From NCBI GenBank assembly GCA_963693315.1, contig OY856186.1, forward strand, positions 96,266,943 to 96,330,942: a stretch of 64,000 bases of DNA, given 5' to 3'. A program made the translations under genes and the position numbers. Of this stretch, positions 22,740 to 33,200 are shown piece by piece; position 1 is the first letter of the stretch; each line of letters starts with the position of its first letter. Below the pieces are notes generated by a model that was not told where the DNA came from, made no database searches, and saw only the letters and a list, made by a program, of their open reading frames with translations. The stretch is from Diogma glabrata (lineage: Eukaryota > Arthropoda > Insecta > Diptera > Cylindrotomidae).

Positions 22740-25607
22740 GCAAATATCCTAAAAAATAAATATGCCACGAGGAGTTCATACTTTTTAAAGAAAAAGTTGG
22801 TTCCAGCAGAGAAAGACCAAATCTATAAATATGTTACAAAACCCGATGATATCCAAGGTTCATCAAAAGAAACTGATTATCACGTTGATGCAACGAATGT
22901 TTCAGAGAATATTGGCTCATCTTGGGAAAGTAACAGCAACAATACAGAATTAATAATGATAACCTATGATGACGAATTAGAAAGGAATAATGAAAATGAC
23001 AGTGATAATGCCGCTAATGCTTCTACTATCGAAGACAGTATTTGCATGGGTGAATCACTTCAGGACTTAAGAGATGTATCACATTGGAATATACTCGTCT
23101 CTGGTAAAGTTCGCATTGAAATCATAAAAAAAGAAAGTGAACATTTTCAAAATAGAGAAGGGTCGTTTGTTACTGTATCTAGACACGGGTTAGACATAAA
23201 AGGTGATATTCGCCATCTTCCTAAAGATTGGTTTTATAAAATGATGAATAATGGTGAAAAAATTCTACGGCCATGGATTGTTTATTCTCCTGTAAATAAT
23301 AACTTGCGTCCTGTATTGCTTCTGTTGTCGTGTATTTGCTGTCACCAATAATAATAATACAAAATCAACATTTACTACTGGATATCAGAAGCGGTGGAAA
23401 CTAAATCCCAAAGTGGCCGAGCATGAAACTTCAAATGAACATCTGGAGAATTTTGAAAAGTGGAAAACTTTGGAAATGAGGTTAAAAATTCATAAAACGA
23501 TACGAGACGCAGCCTTGCAATTAATATATAATAAAAAACAGAAGTGGAAACATCTTTTATCAAGATTATTGGATATAACTTTGTTTTTATCTAAACAAAA
23601 CCCAGCATTTCATGGACATGATGAAGGACAAAGTTCTTCAAATAAAGGCAATTTCTTAGAACTAACCAAACTATTGTCAAAGTATGATGTAGTGTTAAAA
23701 GAACACATTTTGAATTTGGAGCATGGTAAATCACCAAAAGTATCATATTTGTCACCAGATATACAAAATGAGTTCATAAATGTTTTAGCGATCCACGTAA
23801 AGTTTAAGCTTGTCAACGAAATTAAATCGGTTAAATATTTTGGAATTATGTTTGATAGCACACCTGACATTTCATATTGATCAAATGTCAGAAGTGATTC
23901 GTTATGTGAAAATTGATGGTAGTAAAGTGGAAATCAAGGAAGCATTCCTTGGATTTTTTCCTTTACGTGGAAAAAAGCCGCTGATTTAAGCGATGAAATT
24001 CTTACACTGGAAAAAAAATTGAAGTAATGATAACCTCATCTCGAAGATGGCAGTTTATTATTCATGCAAAGAAAAGATATTTACAAACAATTTCACCGTG
24101 ATTGGGACAACTACTCAGTACTCAGTAACATTTTCCTGATAACAGAATGAGGTGTAATTAAAATATAAAGTGCTATCCAATATAACAGTAGTTGAACAAA
24201 GTTAATAACTATTTCCATGAAAACATATTTCTTTGGCCTTATATCATGAATTTTTCATTTTAAAATTTAAGTATTTGAGATTAATTGAACTATATTTTAT
24301 TTTCACATAAATATTTCATGTGATTGTCTCAACTGCATCGGCTTATCATTGTACGGTTGTTGAATCAATCTCGTATTTCGATTCGCCATATCTGCCCGCA
24401 CGGTGAGTTTGAGACAACTGCATTTCGATTGGAAATAGGACATGTTTTTTTCAGTGTAAAAATCTTGAAAATGATGGTATAGATGTTATGAATTGTCGCT
24501 CCCAAAGGTTATGATAATGCAGCTGTTATGAGTAGTATACATGGAGAAATGCAAGCTATTATTAAAGCAAAAAATAACAAAGCAATTTTTGTGGGCTGCA
24601 AAGATCATTCAATTAATTTATACGGCCAACACTCGTCTGTGGAAGCCATTTTTACATGTTTTTCTGCTTCGACTAGCCGCTGGGAAGTACTTGCTAAACA
24701 CAACAAAGCAACTGTTAAAATACTCTTAACAGCGCATTGGAGTGTTCATTATGCTGCAGTAAAAGTATTGGCCGAAAACTTTGATGGGATTGTGGCTGAA
24801 ATTGAGAAGTTAAGTGATCAACAAGAAAATGTAGACACTAGAGGCGCTGCACAGAACCTTATCAATTCAGCATGTGATTTTTCGTTTCTTTGCTATCTTT
24901 TGTTTTGGAATGATATTCTAAGAGAAATAATATCTGTGTTTAGATTGGATTGCAAAGCACGGGCTTGAATATTGATCAATTAGCTACAAAAATAGAGTCA
25001 ATTCATAACGAAGTCTCATTGTAGAAGAGGCAATAGATCTTGCTGCGAAAAAATCGGAGGACTATGACATTCCAATGGAAAGCCGAATTCGTCATAAAAA
25101 CGCAAAAAACGAACGGGTGGTGAGTTTGCACCTGATGTTGGACTGACACTGAGAGCTCAACTTAAAAAGGACATGTTGGAATGTCTTGACCGATTCAGTG
25201 TTGAACTCCGAACTAGACTGAAGTCAGTTCAAGATTTAGCTTCATTGTTCGAGGTTGTGCAGACAAACACTTAGCTTTTGGCGAACAGTGAAGAGTTAAA
25301 ATTATCGGTATCAAAATTTACTGGTTTTTATGATGCGGTATTGGCAACAGAACTCTTCATAGAGATACAAAGGGTGAGGAGGCATTTAAAAGCGGCCAAT
25401 GTTACAGTTTCTAACTGGGTGTACCTAGACTTTTTGAAATTCATCGTAGAATGGGATTTTTTAGAATTTCTTCCGAATCTTACGGTCGCACTAAAGTTAT
25501 TTATGACTATTTGCGTATTAGTGGCTTCGTGTGAGAGGAGTTTCAGCAAATTAAAATTAGTTAAAAATTACTTGCGCGCTTATAATAATAATGCTGATTT
25601 GTATTAA
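22740..25607 (+). pseudogene. hAT transposase (ZMYM1/P52-like), broken
   Basis: A decayed hAT transposase on the plus strand. 22797-23351 encodes an acidic N-terminal region and WFYKMMNNGEKILRPWIVYS. 23413-23880 encodes KVAEHETSNEHLENFEKW, a TTF-type zinc-finger neighbourhood, then FGIMFDSTPDIS with the first catalytic-region Asp. 24528-24968 encodes VGCKDHSINLYGQHSS and TSRWEVL. 25278-25607 encodes the C-terminal dimerisation block with VASCERSFSKLKLVKNYLR. The pattern matches the zinc-finger MYM-type-1-like hAT branch common in insects. Stops and frameshifts at ~23351, 23878, 24966 and 25275, plus a MITE at 24005-24456, disable it. Confidence 0.85.
24003..24458. mobile_element. 452-bp MITE with TA target duplication, nested in the hAT transposase
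   Basis: Element 24005-24456 between TA dinucleotides at 24003-24004 and 24457-24458. The ends are CACTGGAAAAAAA and TTTTTTTCAGTG, inverted with one extra base. No frame is present. Removing it with one TA puts the hAT reading frame back together across the site (…DEIL | KNLENDGID…), which proves the insertion point and shows the coding frame was present when it landed. The TIR and TA fit a Tc1/mariner-type MITE. Confidence 0.85.
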
Positions 25608-25730
25608 TTAATTAAAATTATAAATTACGTTTATCGGCTTTTTATTATTATTGACAGTTTTTGTTTTTGGGGTGACACCACAATATCCGCCCCGGGTGCC
25701 ACCCATGCTAGCTACGCCACTGGTTTTCAA

Positions 25731-26150
25731 TAGGAAATTTTACTTTCTATTCATCCCTATCCGTTTTAAAAGTTTCTTATCGTAAACGCCGAGTTTTAGT
25801 GCAATATCCTATCGTTTTAAATCGTTTTCAATGGGTTATGTCACATTATTTTATTTTCTGTTAATTTCTATCCGTTTTAATCGTTTTTTATCAACAAAGT
25901 CGAATTTTTGTGCATTTACAATAGGAAAATTTTTTTTCTAATAATCCCTATCCGTTTTAATCGTTTCTTATCGTAAAATCCGAGTTTTGGTGCAATATCC
26001 TATCGTTTTGAATTGTTTTCAATGGGATATTTCAAATTATTTTATTTATATTAATTCCTATCCGTTTTAATCGTTTCTTATCGTAAAAGTCGAATTTTGG
26101 GATATTTACCTATCGTTTTGAATCGTTTTCAACGTCAACGTGAATCGTTT
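25731..26150. repeat. TATCGTTTT-type ~100-bp array, right of hAT
   Basis: About four tandem units of ~101 bp in which two sub-types alternate. One has AGGAAATTTTACTTTCTAT and ends GCAATATCCTATCG. The other has TTATTTTATTTTCTGTTAAT and ends CATTTACCTATCG. All share CTATCCGTTTTAATCGTTTC and GAATCGTTTTCAA. The alternation gives a ~200-bp higher-order period. It continues the array cut by the hAT at 20443. Confidence 0.85.
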
Positions 26151-27035
26151 TCGTACTCGTGATATTTATAAAGCCTAGATTTCTGGACTAATAGAAATAG
26201 TTGCTCTAGAAAATATAGCGTCGTCATGATAATTTCTTACAAAACTATTCCTATTAGTTCAGAAAACTTCCACATTTAACGTAAATGCTTCTTTTCAAAA
26301 TATAATCATTTGTTTTCAAAACAAATTTAGTCTGCAATAATTTGACATTCCCAACCATACCTATTATTCATCAAAGACCAAAATTGAATTTAATCAATAA
26401 TCTACTCACTAAATTTTTTCGTTTGACGTTAATACATATTTTAACTATTACAACTTTTGTATAAAAAGAAGATTTGATCTGCAAGAACCTGATATTTTCA
26501 AACTGTGCCTATTTATTGGAAGTGGAGCAACCCGGATTCACACAACAAAATTTCTTAAGAACATCTCTCTAATAATCCCTAATAATTTCCCTAACTGCTA
26601 TGAAAAGAACGACATTTGTTCTGCAACAACATTATATTTCCCAGCTGTTCTTATTAGATGGGAGGAGCTGAAGCTGGATTGAACCATATTTCATATATTC
26701 AATAACATTTCATGATACCAAATAATCAATTTCATGGGCCAAGTGTTTCTAATCCAAAATGTTTCTCATTAAGTAAATGTTGGAATCAAAATGAAAGAAA
26801 ATCATATTGTTACGTTTTTCCAACCTTACTTCGAATTGGCCTTACTCTCAATTCGATAAACGTAATTCCCAATCTCTTCCGAGTTCGATCACTGATTAGT
26901 TAGCAAACACACCAGGTTTTATTAAATATTCAACAACTTAATTCTTTCACAACAACAGGAAAACAATACAGCAAACAATATTCTTGACTAGAATATTCTT
27001 CCAACAGCTTCCGAAACTCCAACGGTTGATGGTAG
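26151..27035. other. non-coding sequence left of RTE
   Basis: AT-rich sequence with no supported gene. The motif TTCCCTAAC/AATTCCCAATC and similar are scattered. It is the pre-insertion target of the RTE element and resumes at 30502. Confidence 0.5.
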
Positions 27036-27066
27036 AAATTTCTAGTAATCTCTCTCTCTCTGGCGT

Positions 27067-30000
27067 TTACATCCCATGGAGGGATTTTGCCGTCTGTGCA
27101 ATCAGCTTCCAATCGTCTCGTTCCATGACCAGTTGACCCCAGTTTCGACATCCTATATCACGAAGGTCTTGGATGATGTCATCACGCCAGCGTTGGCTAG
27201 GTCTTCCTCTTCGACGAACACCAGCTGGTTGTTGTTGGGACGCTTTTTTAATCATTCTATCTAATGGTGCCCTTTCTACATGACCAAACCATCTAATCCG
27301 GTTAGATTTAATGAATCCGATTGCATCGCAGCCTCCAAGAAGCTGTCTGATTTCATGATTCATTCGGATTCTATACTGATTTTCAGCAACTTTACATGGA
27401 CCATAAATTGTTCGTATGACTTTCCTCTCGAATGTTGATAAAATTCTACAATCGGAGGAAGTCAGTGTCCAGCTTTCGCTTCCAAAGGTAAGCACAGGTC
27501 GAATTAATGCTTTGTAAAGTGTGAGTTTGCACGACTGCGAAAGATGTTTAGATCGCAAAAGTTTTGAGTATGCGTAGAAAACTCTGTATGCGGCTGAGAC
27601 ACGAGCTTTAATATCTGCCTGCATGTCATTTGACGATGTTATTACAGACCCGAGGTATTTGAAGTTTTCTACACGTTCCACTTCATAGTCGCCAGTATTC
27701 AGATTGCCGGGAGGTATATTCCTGGATGTTGTTAATAGTTTAGTCTTGCCGGTGTTAATGCATAATCCAAGTCGTTTAGCATTTCTTTCAAGCCGAGAGA
27801 GACTATCCTTGATATCGCTTGTTCTACGTCCGAGAAGCACAATATCATCTGCATAGCCAAGAATTTGACTAGATTTGTTAAATATACAGTTTTGTGTCTC
27901 AATGCGGCTTTTTCTTATCGCGTACTCAAGCGCCAAATTAAATAGTACGGGTGCGAGTGCATCACCTTGTCGAACACCTGATGTTATATCAAAAGAGTCA
28001 GAAACTGACCCTTCGATTACTATTCTACAGTTTGATCCCGATGTTGTGAGTTTGCACAGAGAAACAAGTTTCTCTGGAATACCAAGGCATATGAGTGCAG
28101 ACCAGAGGTTGTCGCGGATGATGCTATCATATGCTTGCTTGAAATCAACGTAGAGCTGGTGAATGCTGATGTTGTACTCCCAACATTTTTCCAGAATCAT
28201 CCTTAAGGTAAAACATTGATCTGTGGTTGAACGGTTGGGACGAAAACCACACTGATAGTCGCCGATGATAGATTCGGCAAACGGGATGAGCCGAGCGAGT
28301 ACGACATTAGCTAGTATTTTATATGCAGTGTTCAACAGTGCGATTCCACGATAATTTGCACACTTTAGGCGGTCACCTTTTTTATGTAGCGGAACAATGA
28401 GAGCTGTTTTCCATTCAGCAGGTAGTTCTTCTTGGTCCCAGATTGCAAGAATCAGATCATATATACGTGAGACCAGAGGTGCTCCTCCATTCTTAAGTAG
28501 TTCTGCAGGGATTCCATCGATACCTGGTGATTTGCCATTTTTTAATTTTCTGATGGCAGCTTCCACTTCTTCTATTGTTGGGTAAGGGACAAAAATCTCC
28601 TCACTTGACGGAGCAATTGCTCGAATAGGATGAACTTCGTTCGTCCTATTCAGTAGTTCTTGAAAGTGGGATCGCCATACTTCCAGCACATCACGTTCAC
28701 TTGTTGTAAGCTCGTTGTTTCCATTTTTGATGGCTGTAGATCTTGGGTGGAAATCTTTGGTCAGATTCCGCGCATTGGCAAAACACTCTTTCGAATTTCC
28801 TTTAGCCGCATGTTGGTTGATGTTTTCGATACAGCTCTTCATGTGTTCGCGTTTCTTTTTCCGTAGGAGTTTTGCTGAGGCTTTTCTGGCACGTAGATAA
28901 TCAGTTTGGGAGCTTCGGGTGTTCCTTGTTAACCATTTTTCTCGCAGTTTTTGTTTGTGCTCAATGCTTTCGCGGCACTCGTCATCAAACCATTCGTTAC
29001 GTGATTTCGGTGGTCGTTTTCCGATTGTAGTTTGTGCTGCGGATATGATGGTTGATTGAAGCGTTTGCCATTCTTCTTGTATGTTCAATGGCATCTCAGA
29101 TGGGATGTCATGCTCTTCTATGTTTTGCGTTACAATTTCCTGATATCTATTCAGTGTTTCCAGGTGTTTAAATGCTTCGACATTCCAGCGCACGGTCTTT
29201 TTTGCTTGCCTATTAAATGTAGATGATAATTTGCACTTATACTTAAAGATGACAAGCATATGATCGGTGTCCATATCAGCACCTCTGTATGATCGAACGT
29301 CAGTTACACTTGTAGAGTGTCTCTTAGAAATCATGACGTGATCGATTTGATTTTCAGTTCTTCCATCATTTGATTTCCACGTTGCTTTGTGGATTCTCTT
29401 ATGAGGAAAGAAAGTGCTGGATATTACTAGATCATACATCATAGCCAGTTCAGCTGTGCGAAAGCCGTTATTGTTACTAGCATGATGCAAGCTGTTAGGG
29501 CCGACATGTGTTTTAAGTTCTGCACTTCTACCAATTTGCGCATTGAAGTCACCTACCACGATTTTTATATCGTGCCGCGGGATGTTATTGATGACTTCTT
29601 CGAGTTCTAGGAAGAACAGGTCTTTAATGTCATCTGCTTTGTCTTCAGTAGGTGCATGAACATTGATGATCGTTACATTAAATTTTTGCGTGCGGATTCT
29701 CATTGTGCATATCCGCATATTAATTGGGCGAAAGTCGATAACATGTTGATTCACGCGACGATGTGTGAGAAAGCCAACTCCAAATTCTCCTCCGTTTTCA
29801 TGACCGCAATAGTAGAGAGTGTATCCTTTGGCTGTTTCGTGGATTCCACTCCCTGGCCATCTTAGTTCTTGTAACGCCACTATATCCAGTGTATAGCTAT
29901 TGATTTGGTTTGTAAGTTTCAGTAGATCTCCTGGTCTTCTAAGGCTTAGCACGTTCCAGGTTCCCATTTTTAAATCGTAGTCCGGGTACAGTTTCCGAGG

Positions 30001-30096
30001 TCGTTCTAATAGTGAATCCGAGATAATCCGAGGCCTGTGTACAGAATTCATGACAAGTAGTTTTTTACGGAAATGGGGTGTTAGCCCTTCGCCCAA
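27067..30096 (-). CDS. RTE endonuclease-reverse transcriptase, intact ORF
   Basis: A 1009-residue single protein with no break, of the kind often named craniofacial development protein 2-like in insect annotations. The N-terminal ~45-270 is an AP-type endonuclease: KMGTWNVLSL, ALQELRW, VVGDFNAQIG near 180, and TDHMLV. RT follows from about 490: GKSPGIDGIPAELLK, ANYRGIALLN, FRPNRSTTDQ, VRQGDALAP, and the catalytic YADDIVLL near 747. The C-terminal part has NRIRWFGHVERAP and RRGRPSQRW, typical of RTE/BovB proteins. All expected catalytic motifs are present, so the protein may be active. The start is the first Met of the open frame; a second Met lies near residue 15. Short frames on the other strand here are shadows. 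Confidence 0.92.
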   Translation of the reverse strand: MGEGLTPHFRKKLLVMNSVHRPRIISDSLLERPRKLYPDYDLKMGTWNVLSLRRPGDLLKLTNQINSYTLDIVALQELRWPGSGIHETAKGYTLYYCGHENGGEFGVGFLTHRRVNQHVIDFRPINMRICTMRIRTQKFNVTIINVHAPTEDKADDIKDLFFLELEEVINNIPRHDIKIVVGDFNAQIGRSAELKTHVGPNSLHHASNNNGFRTAELAMMYDLVISSTFFPHKRIHKATWKSNDGRTENQIDHVMISKRHSTSVTDVRSYRGADMDTDHMLVIFKYKCKLSSTFNRQAKKTVRWNVEAFKHLETLNRYQEIVTQNIEEHDIPSEMPLNIQEEWQTLQSTIISAAQTTIGKRPPKSRNEWFDDECRESIEHKQKLREKWLTRNTRSSQTDYLRARKASAKLLRKKKREHMKSCIENINQHAAKGNSKECFANARNLTKDFHPRSTAIKNGNNELTTSERDVLEVWRSHFQELLNRTNEVHPIRAIAPSSEEIFVPYPTIEEVEAAIRKLKNGKSPGIDGIPAELLKNGGAPLVSRIYDLILAIWDQEELPAEWKTALIVPLHKKGDRLKCANYRGIALLNTAYKILANVVLARLIPFAESIIGDYQCGFRPNRSTTDQCFTLRMILEKCWEYNISIHQLYVDFKQAYDSIIRDNLWSALICLGIPEKLVSLCKLTTSGSNCRIVIEGSVSDSFDITSGVRQGDALAPVLFNLALEYAIRKSRIETQNCIFNKSSQILGYADDIVLLGRRTSDIKDSLSRLERNAKRLGLCINTGKTKLLTTSRNIPPGNLNTGDYEVERVENFKYLGSVITSSNDMQADIKARVSAAYRVFYAYSKLLRSKHLSQSCKLTLYKALIRPVLTFGSESWTLTSSDCRILSTFERKVIRTIYGPCKVAENQYRIRMNHEIRQLLGGCDAIGFIKSNRIRWFGHVERAPLDRMIKKASQQQPAGVRRRGRPSQRWRDDIIQDLRDIGCRNWGQLVMERDDWKLIAQTAKSLHGM

Positions 30097-30159
30097 CCCA
30101 AATTTTCGTGAATGGGTTCGTTCTGCATCTTTAGGTCACCAGAAACAACCTTTTTACAT

Positions 30160-30321
30160 GTTTATATAGCGAGCCGCTTGATCCAAGACAGACGCCCGCT
30201 ACAAACCGCCCCTAACATGGAGAACAGACGCTTGCTACACGTTTATATAGCGAGCCGCTTGATCCAAGACAGACGCCCGCTCCAAGCCGCCCCTAACATG
30301 GAGAACAGACGCTTGAGTTGC
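30160..30321 (-). repeat. two 81-bp tandem repeats in the RTE 5' region
   Basis: Two head-to-tail copies (starts at 30160 and 30241) with GTTTATATAGCGAGCCGCTT and CAAGACAGACGCCCGCT. They lie just upstream of the ORF start on the minus strand. Such repeats may act as promoter monomers; that is inference. Confidence 0.85.
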
Positions 30322-30501
30322 ATTGGTTTTGTGGCGCCAATGACTCGCCATGGTGCAGAATCATTGAGTATAAGCAGTATTTACTCTGCCCCTCTCAACT
30401 ACACCAACCTAATTCTGTTAGCATTACCCAGGTAGCACGGCGTGGACGTAGAATTTCGGATTTCACTACCCTAGTAATAGAACGTTTAAATTTCTAGTAA
30501 T

Positions 30502-30922
30502 AGAACGTTTAAAATAATACACAAAGTATTTCTACTCAATAAAACTTAAAACTTTATTCACTAATTTAAATTTATCACTTTTATAATTTTTACTTCACAA
30601 TCGCAGGTTTAAAATAAACTAATTCAAAACTACAAGAGGTAATTTTCTTATATACCTTCTGCAATACTTCTAGACAATTCGACATCACTTTCCAGAAACC
30701 TTGAGAAAATATTAGAATATTCGATTATTTCACGTTATGTTGATTTGATTCATAAAATCGTTTATGTTGACCCTATTTCTAAGAAGAGACAACAACAACA
30801 ATATTTATTTCATTCACTTTCTGTTTTGTTTTGTTGATTTTATTTTCCTGGAAGTGACCGTAATCGTCTAGATCTTTCTGTAATCGTTTAGATTTTTCTG
30901 TATTCGTAACAATATAGTATAC
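30502..30922. other. non-coding sequence right of RTE
   Basis: AT-rich sequence without a supported gene. It continues the target broken by the RTE. Confidence 0.5.
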
Positions 30923-31653
30923 GAGTTGAAAAATTCAAAAATAACTTAATTGCTTGAGTTTAAGTGCTCAAAAAAATCTCTAATATATAATTCAAAATTT
31001 TCAATATTCAAATCTAGTGAATTAAAAATTATTAACCAGTTTAATGTACGGTAGCATAGTCTTTCGTATAAAGTAAATATATGTACATTCAAATAACATC
31101 TAGAATTTAATCAGTGTTAGTCACAACAACTAGTTGGAAATTGTCTTGCAAACTCGTAGATCACAAGTAATTCATTCAATGCTAACTTAGTTAGAGTATG
31201 ATAAACATATGTTTATAGAGTTAATTAGACTGAATACACCAGAATTGGCTAATTGAAGTACAAAAAACAGAAATACCTAATGAGAAAAAAATTCAACTTA
31301 AAGTACTTAAATACCATCGCCTCGGTGGGTTAGTTGGATAGCGTGTCTGCCAAAACGGATTCGAATCATGGTTCGAACCACTAATGAGGATAGTTTAAAT
31401 CGCAATCCGAAACACGTATAAGAGAAAAATAAAGTTTTTCTCTGAAAAAAATCCAAAATATGCTTTCGAATTGAAAAATTCAAAAAATAACTTAATTGCC
31501 TGAGTTTAAGTGCTCAAACAAATCTCTAATATATAATTCAAAATTTTCAATATTCAAATCTAGCGAATTAAAAATTATTAACCAGTTTATTGTACAGTAA
31601 AATAGTCTTTCGTATAAAGTAAATATACATCCAAATAACATCTAGAATTTAAA
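30923..31653. repeat. ~190-bp direct repeats flanking a SINE-bearing spacer
   Basis: About 190 bp at 30923-31112 recurs in the same orientation at 31467-31653 with a handful of substitutions. Both contain CTTAATTG(C/T)(C/T)TGAGTTTAAGTGC and AGTCTTTCGTATAAAGTAAA. The 350-bp spacer holds a tRNA-derived SINE. The pair could be a tandem duplication or short LTRs of a TRIM-like element; I could not find a TSD or PBS. Confidence 0.8.
31313..31462 (+). mobile_element. tRNA-derived SINE
   Basis: A tRNA-like head with an A box (GTGGGTTAGTTGGATAGCG near 31325) and a B box (GGTTCGAACCA at 31370-31380), 45 bp apart as in tRNA genes. A short AT-rich body follows. It does not fold into a proper cloverleaf: there is no convincing acceptor or anticodon stem, so I call it a SINE and not a tRNA gene. 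The pol III boxes are close to consensus. Confidence 0.75.
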
Positions 31654-31800
31654 TAGTTTTTGTTATAAATTATAAAATATATAAATAATTTATAACTACC
31701 TAATTATATTTTTACTAAGTATAAAAATTAAAAATATAATTAATATCTGAAGTAAGAAGTATTTTTAATTTTTTATGAATGAATTTCAAAAACAAAATCA

Positions 31801-31890
31801 TATTATACGTTTTATACGTTATATACGTTTTATACGTTTTATACGTTATGTTTTATACGTGTTACGTATAAAACGTTTTATACGTGTATA
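31801..31890. repeat. TTTTATACG short tandem repeat
   Basis: Around eight to ten imperfect copies of a 9-10 bp TTTTATACGT unit, some inverted (ACGTATAAAACG), forming a local hairpin-prone block. Confidence 0.85.
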
Positions 31891-31904
31891 TTAGCAACCC
31901 TGGA

Positions 31905-32095
31905 AAATATTACTTTCTATTAATCCCTATCCGTTTTAATCGTTCCTTATCGTAAAAGCCGAGTTTTAGTGCAATATCCTATCCTTTCAATGGGTTATGT
32001 CACATTATTTTATTTTCTGTTAATTCCTTTCTGTTTTAATTGTTTCTTATTGTAAATGTCGAATTTTGGTGCACACTCCATTCACATTTTGGTGC
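31905..32095. repeat. TATCGTTTT-type array fragment
   Basis: Roughly two units of the same family as 25731-26150, with CTATCCGTTTTAATCGTTCC and TTATTTTATTTTCTGTTAAT. It breaks off at about 32095. Confidence 0.8.
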
Positions 32096-32460
32096 ACATT
32101 CCAAAGAATTAAGAGAATAGAGGAAGTTAAATTGATGTTAAAATTTGAAGTAATTTTTGCACACCAATAAATTGTTACTAACACACTTACGTTTTAGTAG
32201 AGGCGCCGTAAATATTTCTATTATTGCATTGAATTCCAAATTTAAGTGTATTTTTGCCCCCAAAATTAATATAAAAAAAGAGACGCCATTACATAAAAAA
32301 GAAAAACGACAAATAGAAAAACAACATAAAAAAAATTTGAACAACTTAGCACCGAAGCTAACAACTTAGCACCGAAAAAAAGAGAGGAGAAGAGAGAAAA
32401 ACGACTTCAAATATTTTTGTGTACATATACAGTAGTTTCATTTCCTTAGTCTCTTAATTA
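32096..32460. other. insert between array fragments
   Basis: About 360 bp of A-rich sequence separating two fragments of the same array, including AACTTAGCACCGAA twice (near 32340 and 32362). It may be an inserted element, but no ends are clear. Confidence 0.4.
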
Positions 32461-32770
32461 TTTGGTTGATTCCTATCCGTTTTAACTTTTAATCGTTTCT
32501 AATCGTAAAAGTAGAATTTTGGTGTATTTACCTTACCTATCGTTTTGAATCGTTTTCAATAGGAAATTTTACTTTTTATTAATCCCTATCCGTTTTGATG
32601 GTTTCTTATCGTAAAAGCCGAATTTTAGTGCAATATCCTATCGTTTTGAATCGTTTGAATAGGAATTTCACATTATTTTATTTTGTTTCAATGTAATGCA
32701 TTTCCATTTTGATCGTTTCCTATCGTAAAAACCAAATTTTGGTAGACCTATCGTTCTGATTCGTATATTG
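32461..32770. repeat. TATCGTTTT-type array fragment
   Basis: About three units of the same ~100-bp family (CTATCCGTTTT, CTATCGTTTTGAATCG, GCAATATCCTATCG), more degenerate at the right end. Confidence 0.8.
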
Positions 32771-32840
32771 TGTACAGAGAACTGAGAAGTAAATGGAAAG
32801 CAGCTGAATGGTTATCATAGACTTTGTACTATAGTTTTCC

Positions 32841-33172
32841 GTGTTTGAAAGGTTAGTGTTATATAAAGATCGTTTAAATCCATTTGTACTGTTGATACGC
32901 AGACTTTGCGTACTGTTACAAGATAATATTTCTCAGACCGCTTTGAATCAATGCGAATTGGATATTTATCAATTTGTGGCAGAAACTCAATTAAAGAACG
33001 ATAATACTGTAGCAACATTTAACTTGCATGGTACTATTCATTTATGTGAATCTGTACGTCGATTTGGCCTCTTTTGGACAACATCCGCATTTCCTTATGA
33101 AAGTAATATTTTTAAGTTAAAGAAATCAATCAAAAGTCAAAAACCCAGATGTCCAAATTAATTTGAAAAACT
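32841..33172 (+). pseudogene. EnSpm/CACTA-like (DUF4218-type) transposase fragment
   Basis: A plus-strand frame of ~106 codons. It contains TVATFNLHGTIHLCESVRRF and GLFWTTSAFPYESNIFKLKK. The pattern N-x-H-x3-HL…V-x2-G-x8-SAFP(F/Y)E…KK matches the C-terminal region that EnSpm/CACTA and related transposases share with DUF4218. No upstream DDE part and no TIRs were found. It is a fragment; the superfamily assignment is moderate. Confidence 0.55.
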
Positions 33173-33200
33173 TTGAATTCTAAAAATAGGAACACTCAAT

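Larger units (their letters stand above)
20436..25730 (+). mobile_element. hAT DNA transposon, 5279 bp, with 8-bp TSD
   Basis: Element 20444-25722 between perfect duplications GTTTTCAA (20436-20443 and 25723-25730). The ends are CAGAGGCGTAGCTA on the left and, reversed, CAGTGGCGTAGCTA on the right, a classic hAT terminus with one mismatch. Subterminal GGGTG(A/T/C)CACC motifs occur at both ends. Inside are a 77-bp tandem array, a Penelope-like fragment, a broken transposase and a nested MITE. The TSD is perfect although the transposase is dead, so the copy may have moved with help in trans or decayed since. Confidence 0.93.
27036..30501 (-). mobile_element. RTE-clade LINE, apparently full-length, 14-bp TSD
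   Basis: Element 27050-30487 on the minus strand between perfect copies of AAATTTCTAGTAAT (27036-27049 and 30488-30501). The 3' end is typical of RTE: after the stop there are only 17 nt, ending in a (GA)n run instead of a poly(A). The 5' region has two 81-bp repeats. The 5' junction carries an extra copy of the flanking CTAGTAATAGAACGTTTA, target-derived filler of the sort made at LINE 5' junctions. The intact ORF and perfect TSD suggest a young insertion. Confidence 0.9.

Noticed and set aside
27875..29865. Plus-strand frames inside the RTE
   Set aside because: Antisense shadows of the intact RTE ORF.
31313..31390. Functional tRNA gene
   Set aside because: A and B boxes are good, but I cannot pair an acceptor or anticodon stem; it fits a SINE head better.
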